Notes: generated by a model from the letters alone, not told the origin. A stretch of 64,000 nt of DNA from Chitinophaga niabensis (GCF_900129465.1 NZ_FSRA01000001.1:744001-808000), one strand, 5' to 3'; shown: positions 7,512-18,050, numbered from the stretch's first letter. A program made the numbers and translations.

Positions 7512-8633
7512 TTATTTTTTCTGAAGGAACAGGTGTACCCCTTTTTTATTACCCACCACAATATCCGGTTTGCCATCCCCGTTCATGTCTTCCACCACTA
7601 CATGCAGGCCTACGCCGGAATCATTATCCACCTGATGCGGTATCCAGGCTGGAGTGCTACCCGGCCTGAATTCAAACCAGTACAGGACTGCGGGTTCATA
7701 TGCACCCGGGTCACCGCCATTGTGCGCAAAGTACCGTTTGCCGGTTACCAGGTCCGGATAGCCGTCTCCGTTAATGTCTGCCAGTGCTATACCATGCGTC
7801 TGTGAAAAGGACCTATGTATTTCATGATGTTTCCAGGAGCCATCACTCATCTGCTCATGCCACCAGATGCCATAGTTATGGGCGGAAGCACTGATCACAT
7901 CCGGCAAACCATCTTTGTTCACATCCAGCACATACATCTGGGAGCAATCAGCACCCAGATCTGCAGCATGGAAGGTCCAGTTGTTTTGCCTGGGATTACC
8001 GGGGTTTTCCCACCAGCCTTCCCTGATCAGCACATCCTTGTGGCCATCTCCATTAATATCCCCAAAGCCCAGCCCATGGGTGAACATCTCCGCCCCGCGC
8101 ACATTCCCTTCAGCGATCACGAAGCGTTGCCAGGCTGTATCACCTTTGTCCGGAGAACGCAGCCATATCACCTTCTTTTCCTGTGGATCATTGCATAACA
8201 GATCAAGACGGCCATCTCCATCCACATCCGTCATAAGGGGAGATTCATTGCCTACGGATTTATATACAGGATGTGTTTTCCAATGGCCAGGCTTATTACG
8301 CGGGTTCTCATGCCATACTGCCGCCTTGCCGGGGAAATCGATGCGTACAAGGTCCGTCCATCCATCCTGGTTTACATCCATGCCAAAGTTGAGAAAAGAA
8401 TTACTGTACCCGTTGCTGACAGAAAAGGTATCTGCCTTAGCCAGTGCATGGCGCTTCCAGTCAGGCGCAGCAAACCAGTAAGCTCCGGCGATGATATCTT
8501 TGCGGCCATCCTTGTTGATGTCTCCAACGGCCACACCTTCCGAAATAAATTCGCGGGTGATCACCTGTTTATTGAATTGGGCTGTGGCTATATTGCTCAC
8601 CAGGAGTAATGGTAGTACGTATTGCTTCATCAT
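7512..8633 (-). CDS. Exported FG-GAP/VCBS repeat protein
   Basis: 373 residues with a signal peptide (about 1-18) and many calcium-loop motifs of the type DINKDGRKD, DVDGDGRLD, DINGDGHKD, DVNKDGLPD, DINGDGYPD and DMNGDGKPD, spaced about 45-60 residues. This is an integrin-alpha-like seven-bladed propeller, probably extracytoplasmic and calcium-binding. Its ATG overlaps the stop of the dehydrogenase gene by four bases (ATGA), so the two are translationally coupled and may form one complex or pathway. No enzymatic residues are recognisable. Confidence 0.85.
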   Translation of the reverse strand: MMKQYVLPLLLVSNIATAQFNKQVITREFISEGVAVGDINKDGRKDIIAGAYWFAAPDWKRHALAKADTFSVSNGYSNSFLNFGMDVNQDGWTDLVRIDFPGKAAVWHENPRNKPGHWKTHPVYKSVGNESPLMTDVDGDGRLDLLCNDPQEKKVIWLRSPDKGDTAWQRFVIAEGNVRGAEMFTHGLGFGDINGDGHKDVLIREGWWENPGNPRQNNWTFHAADLGADCSQMYVLDVNKDGLPDVISASAHNYGIWWHEQMSDGSWKHHEIHRSFSQTHGIALADINGDGYPDLVTGKRYFAHNGGDPGAYEPAVLYWFEFRPGSTPAWIPHQVDNDSGVGLHVVVEDMNGDGKPDIVVGNKKGVHLFLQKK

Positions 8634-11600
8634 TTTGTGCTGAGTAAAAATTTTAATAACGCATAAAAATCCTGCTCCGGTATGTTTTTACCAAACTGGT
8701 CCGGCATCAATGTATAAACGGATGCTTTCTTCTCTTTGATATCACTGCTGGCAACGGTAAATTCCTGGCCTGCCGGGTTGGTGAACACCTGCACGGCGCC
8801 TTCCGTACGGCGGTATAAGCCACTGAGTATTTTTCCGTTCTTTAAGGTGATATTATAATTGCGGAAAGCTTCCGAAATATTCCGGTTAGGGTCCAGGATC
8901 TTTTCTGTAAGGGCCCTGGCTCCCCAGTTACCGATCCCATCCAGCTGCGGGCCTACCATACCTCCGTTGCCTTTGATCTGGTGGCACATGCTACAGTTCT
9001 GTATAAACACATTCCGTCCGTCTTCTGCTTTAACGGTAACATGCGTAAAACCCTCCAGCCTGTCAGCGATCAGTTTCTCCCGTTCTTCCCGTGCATTGGC
9101 ACTGCCGGCTGTAAGTTTGTTTAACTCCTGCTGCTGTGCAGGTGTTACGTGGGCAAGCAGGCGTTCCTTTACAGTTAGCTCGGAAAGTATATCCGGGTGA
9201 ATATTACCGGCCTTCAGCGCTGCCAGTAAATGATCTGTTCCTGCTGATGTATTGGCCAGCAGAGCGGCAATGCTTACCTGGCCATTGCGGGGGATGCCAC
9301 TTAAACCTTTGGCCAGCATGGCATACACAGCAGGTGAGGAGCTTTGGGCCAATGCCTGCGCTGCTTTTTCGCGTAATGATGCCGGTTGGGCAGGATCGTT
9401 GAATATAGCCCCAAGATAACTGATATTTCCTTGCGGAGAAAGGTTCATCAGCGAAGCGGCAGCAGCAATCCGTACATTGATATCTGCCCAGGGTGCTGAT
9501 AATAGTTTGCGCAGCACAGGCTCCAGTGAACTCACTTTAAGATCTCCTGCCATCTCTACTGCATGCGCCCTGCGTTCTGCTATTTCACCGGGGCTTACAG
9601 CTGGCAGAGGCAGCACGGCAGGCTCCAGCTTGCCGATACCGATGGCGCCTGTAACAGAACTGTCTGTTACTTCTATATAGCCCTGCTGCCCCTGCCAGTT
9701 ATGCAGGTCAAAAGTTGTTTTTTTGATAAGGTCTTTCCATACAACCTTACGGTCCATACGCAGCCGGTATTCTGCTACTACCTGATCACTACCGCTCAGG
9801 CGTATACGAACGGTATTGCGGGAGGTGCCTTTTTTCTCTGTACTGTTATCAATATCATTGTCAAATACATTCATTTGCAGCGTAACGGGTAGTTTGAACG
9901 GAGCGGAATGTAATACTGCCATAGGATGATAACCTTTCCATTCACTGAATATGATCCGGAAAGCCGGCATCACATCCGTCAGAAAATCGTCCTGTACTTT
10001 CCAGGGATTAAGCGGATCATTGAGGGTCCTGCTTTTCCATGTATCTGTAGCCGTGGAGATATTTGTGAGCAGATGTTCTGCCATTTGTACACCCCATTGC
10101 CGCATGCGTGGTGGAACGTTAACACCGCTCTGTACCATGCCCTGGCGGATGGTATTGTAAATAGTGAACTGCACATCCGGCTCCTTTGCAAATTTCTGCC
10201 TGATAAGCGTAATGGCTGCATCCAGGCTTGCGGGGGGTACATAACGGCCAATATATTCCAGGCTTTTTATCAGTTGTTCCTGTGGCACAGTATGTTTTTG
10301 CAGATAGTTCAGTACAAAATTGGCGGCCAATGGAGAGGGGGCATCCAGCATGGTTAATGTTAATACGGCCAGTTGTGCATCCGTCCATTTTGCATGAGCG
10401 GTCTGCTGCATCACTTTATCATTTTGTAAGTTATCGCGGATGCTTGCCAGCAAGGTATAACGGAGGTGTGAGTCAGCTTCGCCGGTTCCTTCATAGAGTG
10501 CAAGCAATGGCGCAACATTGCCAGCATCGGCAAAACGCCCCAGTGTTTCCGCTGCCACCCTGCGTACATGTGGGTTCTCATCTTTCAATGCGGTTACGGC
10601 TATACTGCGGTGTTGTGTACTGAGTGTATCCATTTCCCGCAGCACACGAAGCGCATGTACACGTATCATGGCATCTTCGTGATGCAGAGCGTTGCTAAGC
10701 AGATCATCAGGCAATGCATGTAAACGGAAAAGGACCCATAACCCCTGGATATAAGCGTAACCGTTTGCAGATCTCATCATCTCTTTCACCGGTACAATAG
10801 CTTTATCTTTCCATACGTCCACCAGCCGGTCTGCAATTTTCATGCGGATGTTCAGTTGAGGATGCCGTAAGCCAGCCAGCAGTTCGGGCATGGAAGCTTT
10901 TGTCCAGTCAGTTACTTTTGCAGGTTTGTTCCCTGTATAAGTGATCTTCCAGATCCGTCCGCTTACCCTGTCTCTGCCGGGATGTGTGAGGGGTACTTCA
11001 TAATGCCCGATAATGCGGTTATAAAAATCAGCCACATACATGGCTCCATCCGGTCCTGTTTTAATATCCACCGGGCGGAACCAGGGATCATCGCTTAACA
11101 GGAAGTCTGCCTCCCGTTTAGTAGTGGGCGTGGTACCCTGCAATGTCATACTGTTGCGGTTGATCTGGCAGGTCACCACATCCCCTGAATAAAAACTATG
11201 ACGATATTCCTCAGGGAACTGTTCGCCTATATAATAATCCAGTCCTGCGATGGCCGTAGAGCCCAGTTCATAATGCATCATTTCCGGCGCAAAGCCAATA
11301 CCGGGGGATCTTTTACCAAAGTGTGGATATTCACCTCCTTTGATCAGCTGATAAATAGGTTTGGAATGGCAATCTGCAGAATACAGGTATCCCCATTCAT
11401 CCCAGGCATTACCGAAAGGGTTCACCCTGCCGTTGGAAGTACGTTCTACCCGGCTGCCATCTGCACGGAAACGGAAGGTATTGCCGGATACCATCGTAAT
11501 AGAATCACCGTCTGTACCGGCAATGGTAGAAGTGTTGGTGAAACCATGGCAGGCATAGATCCAGCCATCAAAACCGCGGGTGAGATTGTTCACCATGCCA

Positions 11601-12121
11601 TGTGTGTCGCGGAAACCAAAGGGTCCGTATAATACCTGTTGCTGATCGGCCTTACCATCATCATTGCTATCTGTATAGTGATATACATCCGGGATGCTGT
11701 AAGCAATAGCCCCGTCTGCCACCGGCATAATGCCTATGGGAATATTCAGGCTATCCTCAAAATGTATAAAGCTGTCCGCTCTGCCATCTCCGTCTTTATC
11801 TTCCAGGATGCTGATACGGTCTTTTCCCTTGCCGGGATTAGCCGCCATTGGGTATTCGGAAGATTGTGTTACCCAAAGGCGGCCCCGGTCGTCAAACTCC
11901 ATATTGATGGGTTTGCTGATATCCGGCTCTGAAGCAAATAAGGTGATCTCAAAACCTGGCGGCAGCTTGAAACCGGCCCGTTCTTCTTCCGGTGTGCGAA
12001 ATTCGGTGGATCGAACATGTTCTGAAAATTTTTCTTTCGGTGTTTTTGCCTGATCTGTTTTTCCCTGCCGGATGCATGCAGTAGCACACAGCATGGATAA
12101 GAGTAAATACCTGTATTGCAT
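8630..12121 (-). CDS. PVC-type haem-binding CxxCH dehydrogenase lipoprotein with HEAT repeats
   Basis: Large 1163-residue lipoprotein (lipobox LCATAC near residue 15). Residues about 50-390 form a propeller like the membrane-bound dehydrogenase domain TIGR02604 (FKLPPGFEITLFASEP, FDDRGRLWVTQ, DKDGDGRADS, DIKTGPDGAMYVADFYN). HEAT-like repeats follow (about 400-600). Then come a beta-rich insert (about 720-830, NVFDNDIDNS to YIEVTDSSV), more HEAT repeats, and a C-terminal cytochrome c segment with CSMCH (C1043, C1046, H1047) and the TIGR02603-type haem domain. It probably oxidises a sugar or alcohol outside the cytoplasm and passes electrons to the haem. The substrate is unknown. It lies 3 bases downstream of the DUF3823 gene in the SusCD operon. 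Confidence 0.85.
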   Translation of the reverse strand: MQYRYLLLSMLCATACIRQGKTDQAKTPKEKFSEHVRSTEFRTPEEERAGFKLPPGFEITLFASEPDISKPINMEFDDRGRLWVTQSSEYPMAANPGKGKDRISILEDKDGDGRADSFIHFEDSLNIPIGIMPVADGAIAYSIPDVYHYTDSNDDGKADQQQVLYGPFGFRDTHGMVNNLTRGFDGWIYACHGFTNTSTIAGTDGDSITMVSGNTFRFRADGSRVERTSNGRVNPFGNAWDEWGYLYSADCHSKPIYQLIKGGEYPHFGKRSPGIGFAPEMMHYELGSTAIAGLDYYIGEQFPEEYRHSFYSGDVVTCQINRNSMTLQGTTPTTKREADFLLSDDPWFRPVDIKTGPDGAMYVADFYNRIIGHYEVPLTHPGRDRVSGRIWKITYTGNKPAKVTDWTKASMPELLAGLRHPQLNIRMKIADRLVDVWKDKAIVPVKEMMRSANGYAYIQGLWVLFRLHALPDDLLSNALHHEDAMIRVHALRVLREMDTLSTQHRSIAVTALKDENPHVRRVAAETLGRFADAGNVAPLLALYEGTGEADSHLRYTLLASIRDNLQNDKVMQQTAHAKWTDAQLAVLTLTMLDAPSPLAANFVLNYLQKHTVPQEQLIKSLEYIGRYVPPASLDAAITLIRQKFAKEPDVQFTIYNTIRQGMVQSGVNVPPRMRQWGVQMAEHLLTNISTATDTWKSRTLNDPLNPWKVQDDFLTDVMPAFRIIFSEWKGYHPMAVLHSAPFKLPVTLQMNVFDNDIDNSTEKKGTSRNTVRIRLSGSDQVVAEYRLRMDRKVVWKDLIKKTTFDLHNWQGQQGYIEVTDSSVTGAIGIGKLEPAVLPLPAVSPGEIAERRAHAVEMAGDLKVSSLEPVLRKLLSAPWADINVRIAAAASLMNLSPQGNISYLGAIFNDPAQPASLREKAAQALAQSSSPAVYAMLAKGLSGIPRNGQVSIAALLANTSAGTDHLLAALKAGNIHPDILSELTVKERLLAHVTPAQQQELNKLTAGSANAREEREKLIADRLEGFTHVTVKAEDGRNVFIQNCSMCHQIKGNGGMVGPQLDGIGNWGARALTEKILDPNRNISEAFRNYNITLKNGKILSGLYRRTEGAVQVFTNPAGQEFTVASSDIKEKKASVYTLMPDQFGKNIPEQDFYALLKFLLSTK

Positions 12122-12124
12122 ACT

Positions 12125-12808
12125 TTAGATACTGATCGTTACGGAAGGAGCATAGTTGTATTTTGCATTTGCAACATCTATCAATGCACCTACCCTGAAA
12201 TAATATGTTTTGCCTGCTGTAAATCCATTCGTGCTGAACTTCAATGTGTAAGTTTTAGGCGTATCCTTCGATGCGGCATCGATATTTTGCGTAGCACGCT
12301 GTTGTGCAAACTGGTTGCCTGCTATTCGGTCTATGTGCCCGAAGAGGCCGATCTGTTTCACATTATTGGCTACAGTAGGCGTGATGGTGAAAGTGGCTAC
12401 AATTTCATTCCCTGTTTTTACAATGGAAACATTGCTTACCCTGATGTAAGGCTGCACGGTAAAATCAAGCTGGTTGTCGCCACTCTTAACAGCATAGGAT
12501 TTAAGTGTATCCGGTTTTACGAAATTGCTTTCGTTGAAATAAATATCATAAAGGCCGGGGAACATCAGGTTGTTACGGTATTCCCCTGTTTCTTTAAAGA
12601 TCATCTGCTGCTCTTCCGGGTTCTGATAACCATATTCCTTGTAGATGATCTTGGAGCCGGCTTCCACGTCCTGCTGAATAAGTGCTCCGCCGTTAACATC
12701 CTTTAAGGAGCCGTGAATGGTGGCACTGGGCGCGTCATACTGGTCTAATTTGCAGGATGCAAGCAGAACAGCCGATACTATGATCCATGTTTTCATATAG
12801 CGAAACAT
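12125..12808 (-). CDS. DUF3823 lipoprotein (SusE-position surface protein)
   Basis: 227 residues with a lipoprotein signal (VSAVLLASCK) followed by DQYDAPSATIHGSLKD. This matches the DUF3823 family found directly after SusD in many Bacteroidota glycan loci. It appears to hold two beta-sandwich domains, one N-terminal with GSLKDVNGGALIQQ and one C-terminal with FSTNGFTAGKTYYFRVGA. It probably sits on the cell surface and binds glycan beside SusCD. The start overlaps the SusD stop by one base (TAATG), which indicates coupled translation. A second ATG lies four codons in. Ligand unknown. Confidence 0.8.
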   Translation of the reverse strand: MFRYMKTWIIVSAVLLASCKLDQYDAPSATIHGSLKDVNGGALIQQDVEAGSKIIYKEYGYQNPEEQQMIFKETGEYRNNLMFPGLYDIYFNESNFVKPDTLKSYAVKSGDNQLDFTVQPYIRVSNVSIVKTGNEIVATFTITPTVANNVKQIGLFGHIDRIAGNQFAQQRATQNIDAASKDTPKTYTLKFSTNGFTAGKTYYFRVGALIDVANAKYNYAPSVTISI

Positions 12809-14712
12809 TAATAGTTAGGATTTTGAATCAATGAGTTGTTTTCAATACCGGGGATAGGGCGGTAGTAAGCTTTAGGCTCAAAGCTCTTGGCGCTGTTCCC
12901 CGGTTCCACATTCGCCCGCACAAAAATGTATTTCAAAGATCCTGTTGTAAGGTCGGCCATGGCTATAAGGCCTCTGCGGTGATAGGTGTTATTGAAGAAG
13001 GTGTGGTATTCCCTGCGCCTGTAATATTCCCAGGTAGCATTGTATTCCAGGGCAAATTCTGCTTTGCGCTCATAACGTACGTTCTGTGCTGTGAGATCAA
13101 CATTGTCCAGGAACCCGGCACGTTTACGCACTTTATTTAATGCTTCCCTTGCAGTGATAACACCTCCTGCATCAGGCAGGCTGCTTTCAGCAACAGCTTC
13201 TGCATAGTTCAATAATACTTCTGCATACCGAAGTTCTGAGAAAGGCGTTACCACCTGGTCCCATACCTGGTCATTGGTGCCGGTAAGGTATTTCTTCAGC
13301 AGAAAGCCAGAGCGGGTACCATTGGCGCGGTTGCTCACCCATCCTGAAACATTTCCTTCACTGGCATCTCCTTTACCATAGTAATCAACGCCATTGAAAG
13401 TGTATTTATCGTTGGCCTGCCAGATGGCATCTCCGTTATTCTTTACAAGGCCGCCCTGCATAATGATCGTTTTTCCGCCCCATTGGGTGCCGGGCAGTAT
13501 AACAGATGCATATAAACGGGGATCCCTGTTAGCAAAGATCTCCGTCAGGTTATCATACCTTTTGTAATTGATGTTTTTAGAAAATGCGTACCCTACGGTA
13601 TAGTTCTCGTTACCATCGGTGGTAGTTTCGAATTTTACATTATAGGTACCTGCGCGTGTAACGGGGTCGATCTTCGCGTAGGATTCAACCAGGTCTAATG
13701 TAGGGCCTACACGGCCACCAAATTCAACGGACAATTGATTCGGCTCATGCCATTTACCCATATTATGTGCAACGCCGGGATAGATGAAGTTCCTGAGGAG
13801 GATCACTTCTGATATTCCTTTTCCTGCTGTGAACACCTTGCCATAATTAGCAATAGCTTCATTCAATGTTGCAGGCGATTCTCCATTTAATACAAACTTG
13901 CCGCTTTTGATCACTTCAGCGGATGCATTAATACACTCCTGGTAAAAGAACCGGATATCTTCAGCGGTGAAGCCACCTACCAGGCCTTCTGTAACAGCCT
14001 GGCCAGACAGTGCAGCGCCGTTGGTACTCCAGAATTTACCAACAGAAGCAGCGTGCAGCGCTACCCTTGATTTCAAAGCAAAGGCCGTCCATTTATTTGC
14101 ACGTTCCTGGATGGTTGTATTAGGCAGCAGTTTGGCAGCACTGTCGCATTCCGCGAGGATGAACTTCCAGGTGGCTACTTCTTTGCTCCGGGGAGTTTTG
14201 ATGGTTTTGTAATCCCCGTTGAACTGCTGCACTTCTGTAATAATAGGTACGCCGCCATATCTTTTAGCCAGTGCAAAATATGTATAGGCTAAAAAGAAGT
14301 GGTACTCTCCCCGCAGCATCTCTATTGTAGCAGGGTTGGATGGCCGCATTAGCGGAAGATTATCTTTTAGTTCGTTGTACTTCCGTACATATACATAAAG
14401 ATCTCCCCAGTTCCCAAAGCGTCCTGTTTCACCGGCATGATCGCCCCATTCACTGTGTACTGCTTCAGGTGTGGCCATCATATTGGTTTTACCGCCATCA
14501 CAACGGGTGATATTAAACCTGTTGGTGAAATCGTAACGGTAGTCTTCTATAGGCAGATCAAAATAGAGCCCCGCCATATAGGCATTAATGCCGCCATCGC
14601 TGGCAAACAGGGCGTTTCCCGTCATCCTGTCCTTTGGCTCTACTTCCAGGAAGTTGGAGCAGGAACTCAGGCAGAACAGGGATATTATTAAAAGAGTTGT
14701 ATAACGCTTCAT
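12808..14712 (-). CDS. SusD/RagB outer-membrane lipoprotein
   Basis: 634-residue lipoprotein (LFCLSSCSNFLEVEPKDR) with the SusD-family TPR-like helical scaffold. It shows YHFFLAYTYFALAKRYGGVP near residue 135, FALKSRVALHAA, and the C-terminal RYAEVLLNYAEAVAE and ALNKVRKRAG motifs. It forms the hinged lid over the SusC barrel and binds the incoming glycan. It is longer than usual (500-550) because of extra loops in the middle. It follows SusC by 11 bases in the same operon. Confidence 0.93.
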   Translation of the reverse strand: MKRYTTLLIISLFCLSSCSNFLEVEPKDRMTGNALFASDGGINAYMAGLYFDLPIEDYRYDFTNRFNITRCDGGKTNMMATPEAVHSEWGDHAGETGRFGNWGDLYVYVRKYNELKDNLPLMRPSNPATIEMLRGEYHFFLAYTYFALAKRYGGVPIITEVQQFNGDYKTIKTPRSKEVATWKFILAECDSAAKLLPNTTIQERANKWTAFALKSRVALHAASVGKFWSTNGAALSGQAVTEGLVGGFTAEDIRFFYQECINASAEVIKSGKFVLNGESPATLNEAIANYGKVFTAGKGISEVILLRNFIYPGVAHNMGKWHEPNQLSVEFGGRVGPTLDLVESYAKIDPVTRAGTYNVKFETTTDGNENYTVGYAFSKNINYKRYDNLTEIFANRDPRLYASVILPGTQWGGKTIIMQGGLVKNNGDAIWQANDKYTFNGVDYYGKGDASEGNVSGWVSNRANGTRSGFLLKKYLTGTNDQVWDQVVTPFSELRYAEVLLNYAEAVAESSLPDAGGVITAREALNKVRKRAGFLDNVDLTAQNVRYERKAEFALEYNATWEYYRRREYHTFFNNTYHRRGLIAMADLTTGSLKYIFVRANVEPGNSAKSFEPKAYYRPIPGIENNSLIQNPNY

Positions 14713-14723
14713 ATCATGGAGAA

Positions 14724-17700
14724 TTAAAAGGTTAGGTTTACGCCAAAGTTGTAACCCTTTGAAAGAGGGTACTGGAATCCGTTTCCATCCGTGATCTCAG
14801 GATCAAAACTTTTAAGATAACTGTTGCAGATCACCAGCGGATTGAAAAGGTTCACATAACACCTGAACCTTGAAACGCCCAGGAACCTCAAAACGCTGTT
14901 TGGTAATCTGTATCCTATTTCCATATTCTTTAAACGGGCATAGGTGGCATCCACCCGCTGGATATCACTCTCCAGGCGATTGGCGCCATTGTCAGAATCC
15001 AGCCTGCGTGTAGAAGGAAATCTTCCTGGTATCCATGCACTGTTAGGATCGTAGATATCCGCCTGGTGCCAGCGGTCGTAATAGATAGCGGGAGAGTTGG
15101 CGGCATCCAGTGCAAGCACCTGGCCTAAAACTTCGCTATAGCGTAATGAATACATACCGGCACCCTGCCAGAGCATGTTGAAATCCAGGCCTCTCCAGCT
15201 GGCGTTGATATTAAGCCCGAAGCCAAGTTTCGGCTGGCCGTTCCAGAAGATGGGCATCATATCTTTTCCATTGATCACACCATCGCCGTTTACGTCTTCG
15301 TGTATATAGTCGCCGGGTAATGTTCTCGAATTGCCGTAAGAAGTTGTTTCGATCACACCATTGCGTATGGCATCATAGTTCTGGTATTGCCCGGTAACCT
15401 GGTAGCCCCAGCCAATGTCCTGCCAGCGGTCTGCGGCTCCGTTCCTCCAACGATCGTAGCTGCTGCGGAATGGGGCTCTTTCCAGGTACAGCATTTGTGT
15501 ACGGCCAACATACATGTTACCGGATACGCCGTATTCAAACTCGCCTATCTTGTTCTTATGCCCGATGCTCATTTCAAAACCATCTGTGCGGTCGCTGTTC
15601 AGGTTTTCCTGTGGTAGGGCTGCACCGAAGGTATTGGGTAAGGCTTGTGCCCGGGTGGCCAGCAGGCCGGTCCTGTTCCTGCGGAAGAGGTCGAATGTAA
15701 AGTCTAGTTTACCATTCCATAAACTAACGTCAATACCTATATCTGCTGTTTTGGAAGTGGTCCATGTAAGGTTGGCGTTCAACAGTCCTGCGTTGGTATA
15801 TCCACTGATAAATTTATCGCCGAGCACATAACCATTATAACTCGTATAACCCGGAACAAACTGGAAGGGATTACCTGCATCCTGTGCGGTAGTACCATAG
15901 GAGCCTCTCAGTTTCAGATCTGTAATAACCCGGGTATTGTTTTTCAGGAAAGGTTCTTCAGATATCCGCCAACCTCCTGATATCACAGGGAAAAAGCCCC
16001 ATCGTTTATCCGGTGCATACCGGTATGATCCATCTTCCCTGAAGGCGAACTCAAGCAGGTACTTGCTCCTGTAATCATAATTGAACCTCCCGATGAATGA
16101 TGCATATTTGAACACCCCGGTATTACCGCCTGCCTGCTGATTGGTCACCGGGGCCCGGTCTATATTATCGATGGTGAACAGATCGCCTTCATAAAAACGT
16201 TTACCGCTCAGGTAACGCGTGTTATCCTGGCGTGCCTCAGCAACCAGTACTACACCAACATTATGATGCTGTGCAATTTGTTTGTTATAGAGGATATGGC
16301 CCTGGAAGTTCAGGCGTGTTGTAGTTCCCGCTTCTTCCTGGATACTGGGATCGTAGTTGTTGTAAGGGGTATAGCTATCTGTGGTAGCAGAGTAGATGTA
16401 GTTAATAGCCCTTTTCTGCACACGTGTTCTGATCGTGGTCTTCCCATCGTATGCTCCCTGGAACCTCAGTTGCAGGCCCTCTACATTAGGAACATTAATG
16501 GTCATGGCAAGAAAGGATTGAAAGAATTTATCCCTCCATTCCCCATAACCAAAAATATCGCGCTGAGAGAACTGCAGCGGGTTATCACTGAATGTACGCG
16601 GGCGATTATAATACAGCGGGTTATTATTTGCATATACGCCCTCTGAAGGTATCAGTCCGTGTGCTGCTTTATTCAGATAGAAGAACGCATCATCCCATGT
16701 ACCCGGTTGTTTGCGGTAATCTGTAAATCCGTAAAGGTTCAGTTCCACCTTTACATATTTATTAGGCTGGAAGGTAGTACCGTTCCTGAACGAGTATTTA
16801 TTGTAACCGATATCTCCGCTTCTGAGCAAGCCATTATCAGTCATATAGCCAATGTTGGTATAGGTAGAGATCTTATCTGTGCCGCCTTCTATGGTGATAT
16901 TATGCTGATGCTGGAAGGCTACCTGTTGAAAAACTTCTTTGTACCAGTTGGTATAGGGGAGCGCCTGTGCTTCTGCCAATGCCTGCTTTGAAGAAAAGTA
17001 AGGTGTTCCTGTAGAGTTAAAGGCATCTTCATTCCTGATCTCCCAGTACTGACTTACATCCATCATCTTTGTATGCTGTGTAGGTCTTGTAACGCCTGCC
17101 AGCCCGCTGTAAGAAACACGCAGCGGACCTTTGGTGCCTGACTTTGTTTTTACGAGGATAACGCCATTGCTGGAGTTGATCCCGTATATCGCAGCAGATG
17201 CGTCTTTCAGTACCGTGATACTTTCAATATCCTCCGGGTTGAGCTTCTGGAACTCTGTAGGTTCGTTGCGCACCACCCCATCAATTACAAACATAGGTGT
17301 ACCCATGCCGCGTATATTGATATTGGTGCTAAATCCTCCCGGTGTACCATTGTTCTGGCGGATCTGCAATCCCGGTACTTTACCTGCCAGCGCAACGGCA
17401 AGGGAAGGAGCACGGGTGGTAATGATATCTTTGTTGGAGATGCTGCTGATAGATCCGGTGAGGCTGAGTTTCCGCAATCTTCCGTATCCTACTACCACCA
17501 CTTCATTGAGGGCTTCGTCCGTAGCTTCCAGCATAACACGAAGGCCTTGCCCGGTACTCACCTCTACTGTTTTCATCCCTACATAGGTTACCACAATAAC
17601 GGCGATGTTATCCGGTACGCTGAAAGAGAATTTTCCCTGCAGATCTGTAGTGGTACCAAGTTTGGTGCCTTTGGCCGTGACGGTGGCACCTGGTATGGGT

Positions 17701-18050
17701 TCACCTTTCTGATCCACTACAACACCCTCTACTTTTTTGTCTTGCGGAGGTGGTTCTGCTTTCTGTTTGATCAGCACTGTTGTATTGTGGATCTCAAATG
17801 TTAGCGGCTGATCTGTTAAACAGAGCCTGAGAGCTTCCGCCAATGGTTTGCGGGTTACCTGCAAGGTTACAGGAGTCGCCTTTTTTAGTTCTTCGGATAC
17901 ATAGAGAAAGTCGTAGCCGGTTTGTTTTTTGAGCATGTTAAATACTTTGGCGAGGGGAGCATTCCTGATGTTCAGGCTTACTTCCTGGGCCTCTGCCTCC
18001 GCCCTTGGCTGAAAGAAACCGATCAGCAACATGAGTGTAGAAAGTTTCAT
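14724..18050 (-). CDS. SusC/RagA TonB-dependent transporter with STN domain
   Basis: 1108 residues. After a short signal sequence come an STN domain (about 25-95, VSLNIRNAPLAKVFNMLKK), a carboxypeptidase-D-like domain (GVVVDQKGEPIPGATVTA), the TonB plug (EVVVVGYGRLRKLSLTGS, PMFVIDGVVR, IESITVLKDASAAIYG) and the 22-strand barrel ending in YNFGVNLTF. The STN domain is the part that signals to a FecR-type anti-sigma factor, and a fecR/sigma pair lies directly upstream. The receptor should therefore switch on its own operon when substrate binds. Substrate is unknown but is probably a glycan. Its gene is 93 bases after fecR. Confidence 0.93.
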   Translation of the reverse strand: MKLSTLMLLIGFFQPRAEAEAQEVSLNIRNAPLAKVFNMLKKQTGYDFLYVSEELKKATPVTLQVTRKPLAEALRLCLTDQPLTFEIHNTTVLIKQKAEPPPQDKKVEGVVVDQKGEPIPGATVTAKGTKLGTTTDLQGKFSFSVPDNIAVIVVTYVGMKTVEVSTGQGLRVMLEATDEALNEVVVVGYGRLRKLSLTGSISSISNKDIITTRAPSLAVALAGKVPGLQIRQNNGTPGGFSTNINIRGMGTPMFVIDGVVRNEPTEFQKLNPEDIESITVLKDASAAIYGINSSNGVILVKTKSGTKGPLRVSYSGLAGVTRPTQHTKMMDVSQYWEIRNEDAFNSTGTPYFSSKQALAEAQALPYTNWYKEVFQQVAFQHQHNITIEGGTDKISTYTNIGYMTDNGLLRSGDIGYNKYSFRNGTTFQPNKYVKVELNLYGFTDYRKQPGTWDDAFFYLNKAAHGLIPSEGVYANNNPLYYNRPRTFSDNPLQFSQRDIFGYGEWRDKFFQSFLAMTINVPNVEGLQLRFQGAYDGKTTIRTRVQKRAINYIYSATTDSYTPYNNYDPSIQEEAGTTTRLNFQGHILYNKQIAQHHNVGVVLVAEARQDNTRYLSGKRFYEGDLFTIDNIDRAPVTNQQAGGNTGVFKYASFIGRFNYDYRSKYLLEFAFREDGSYRYAPDKRWGFFPVISGGWRISEEPFLKNNTRVITDLKLRGSYGTTAQDAGNPFQFVPGYTSYNGYVLGDKFISGYTNAGLLNANLTWTTSKTADIGIDVSLWNGKLDFTFDLFRRNRTGLLATRAQALPNTFGAALPQENLNSDRTDGFEMSIGHKNKIGEFEYGVSGNMYVGRTQMLYLERAPFRSSYDRWRNGAADRWQDIGWGYQVTGQYQNYDAIRNGVIETTSYGNSRTLPGDYIHEDVNGDGVINGKDMMPIFWNGQPKLGFGLNINASWRGLDFNMLWQGAGMYSLRYSEVLGQVLALDAANSPAIYYDRWHQADIYDPNSAWIPGRFPSTRRLDSDNGANRLESDIQRVDATYARLKNMEIGYRLPNSVLRFLGVSRFRCYVNLFNPLVICNSYLKSFDPEITDGNGFQYPLSKGYNFGVNLTF

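Noticed and set aside
7008..7805. Open frame of 265 codons on the plus strand across the epimerase and FG-GAP genes
   Set aside because: It spans two clear minus-strand genes with conserved motifs; its protein resembles no family and is an artefact of codon use.
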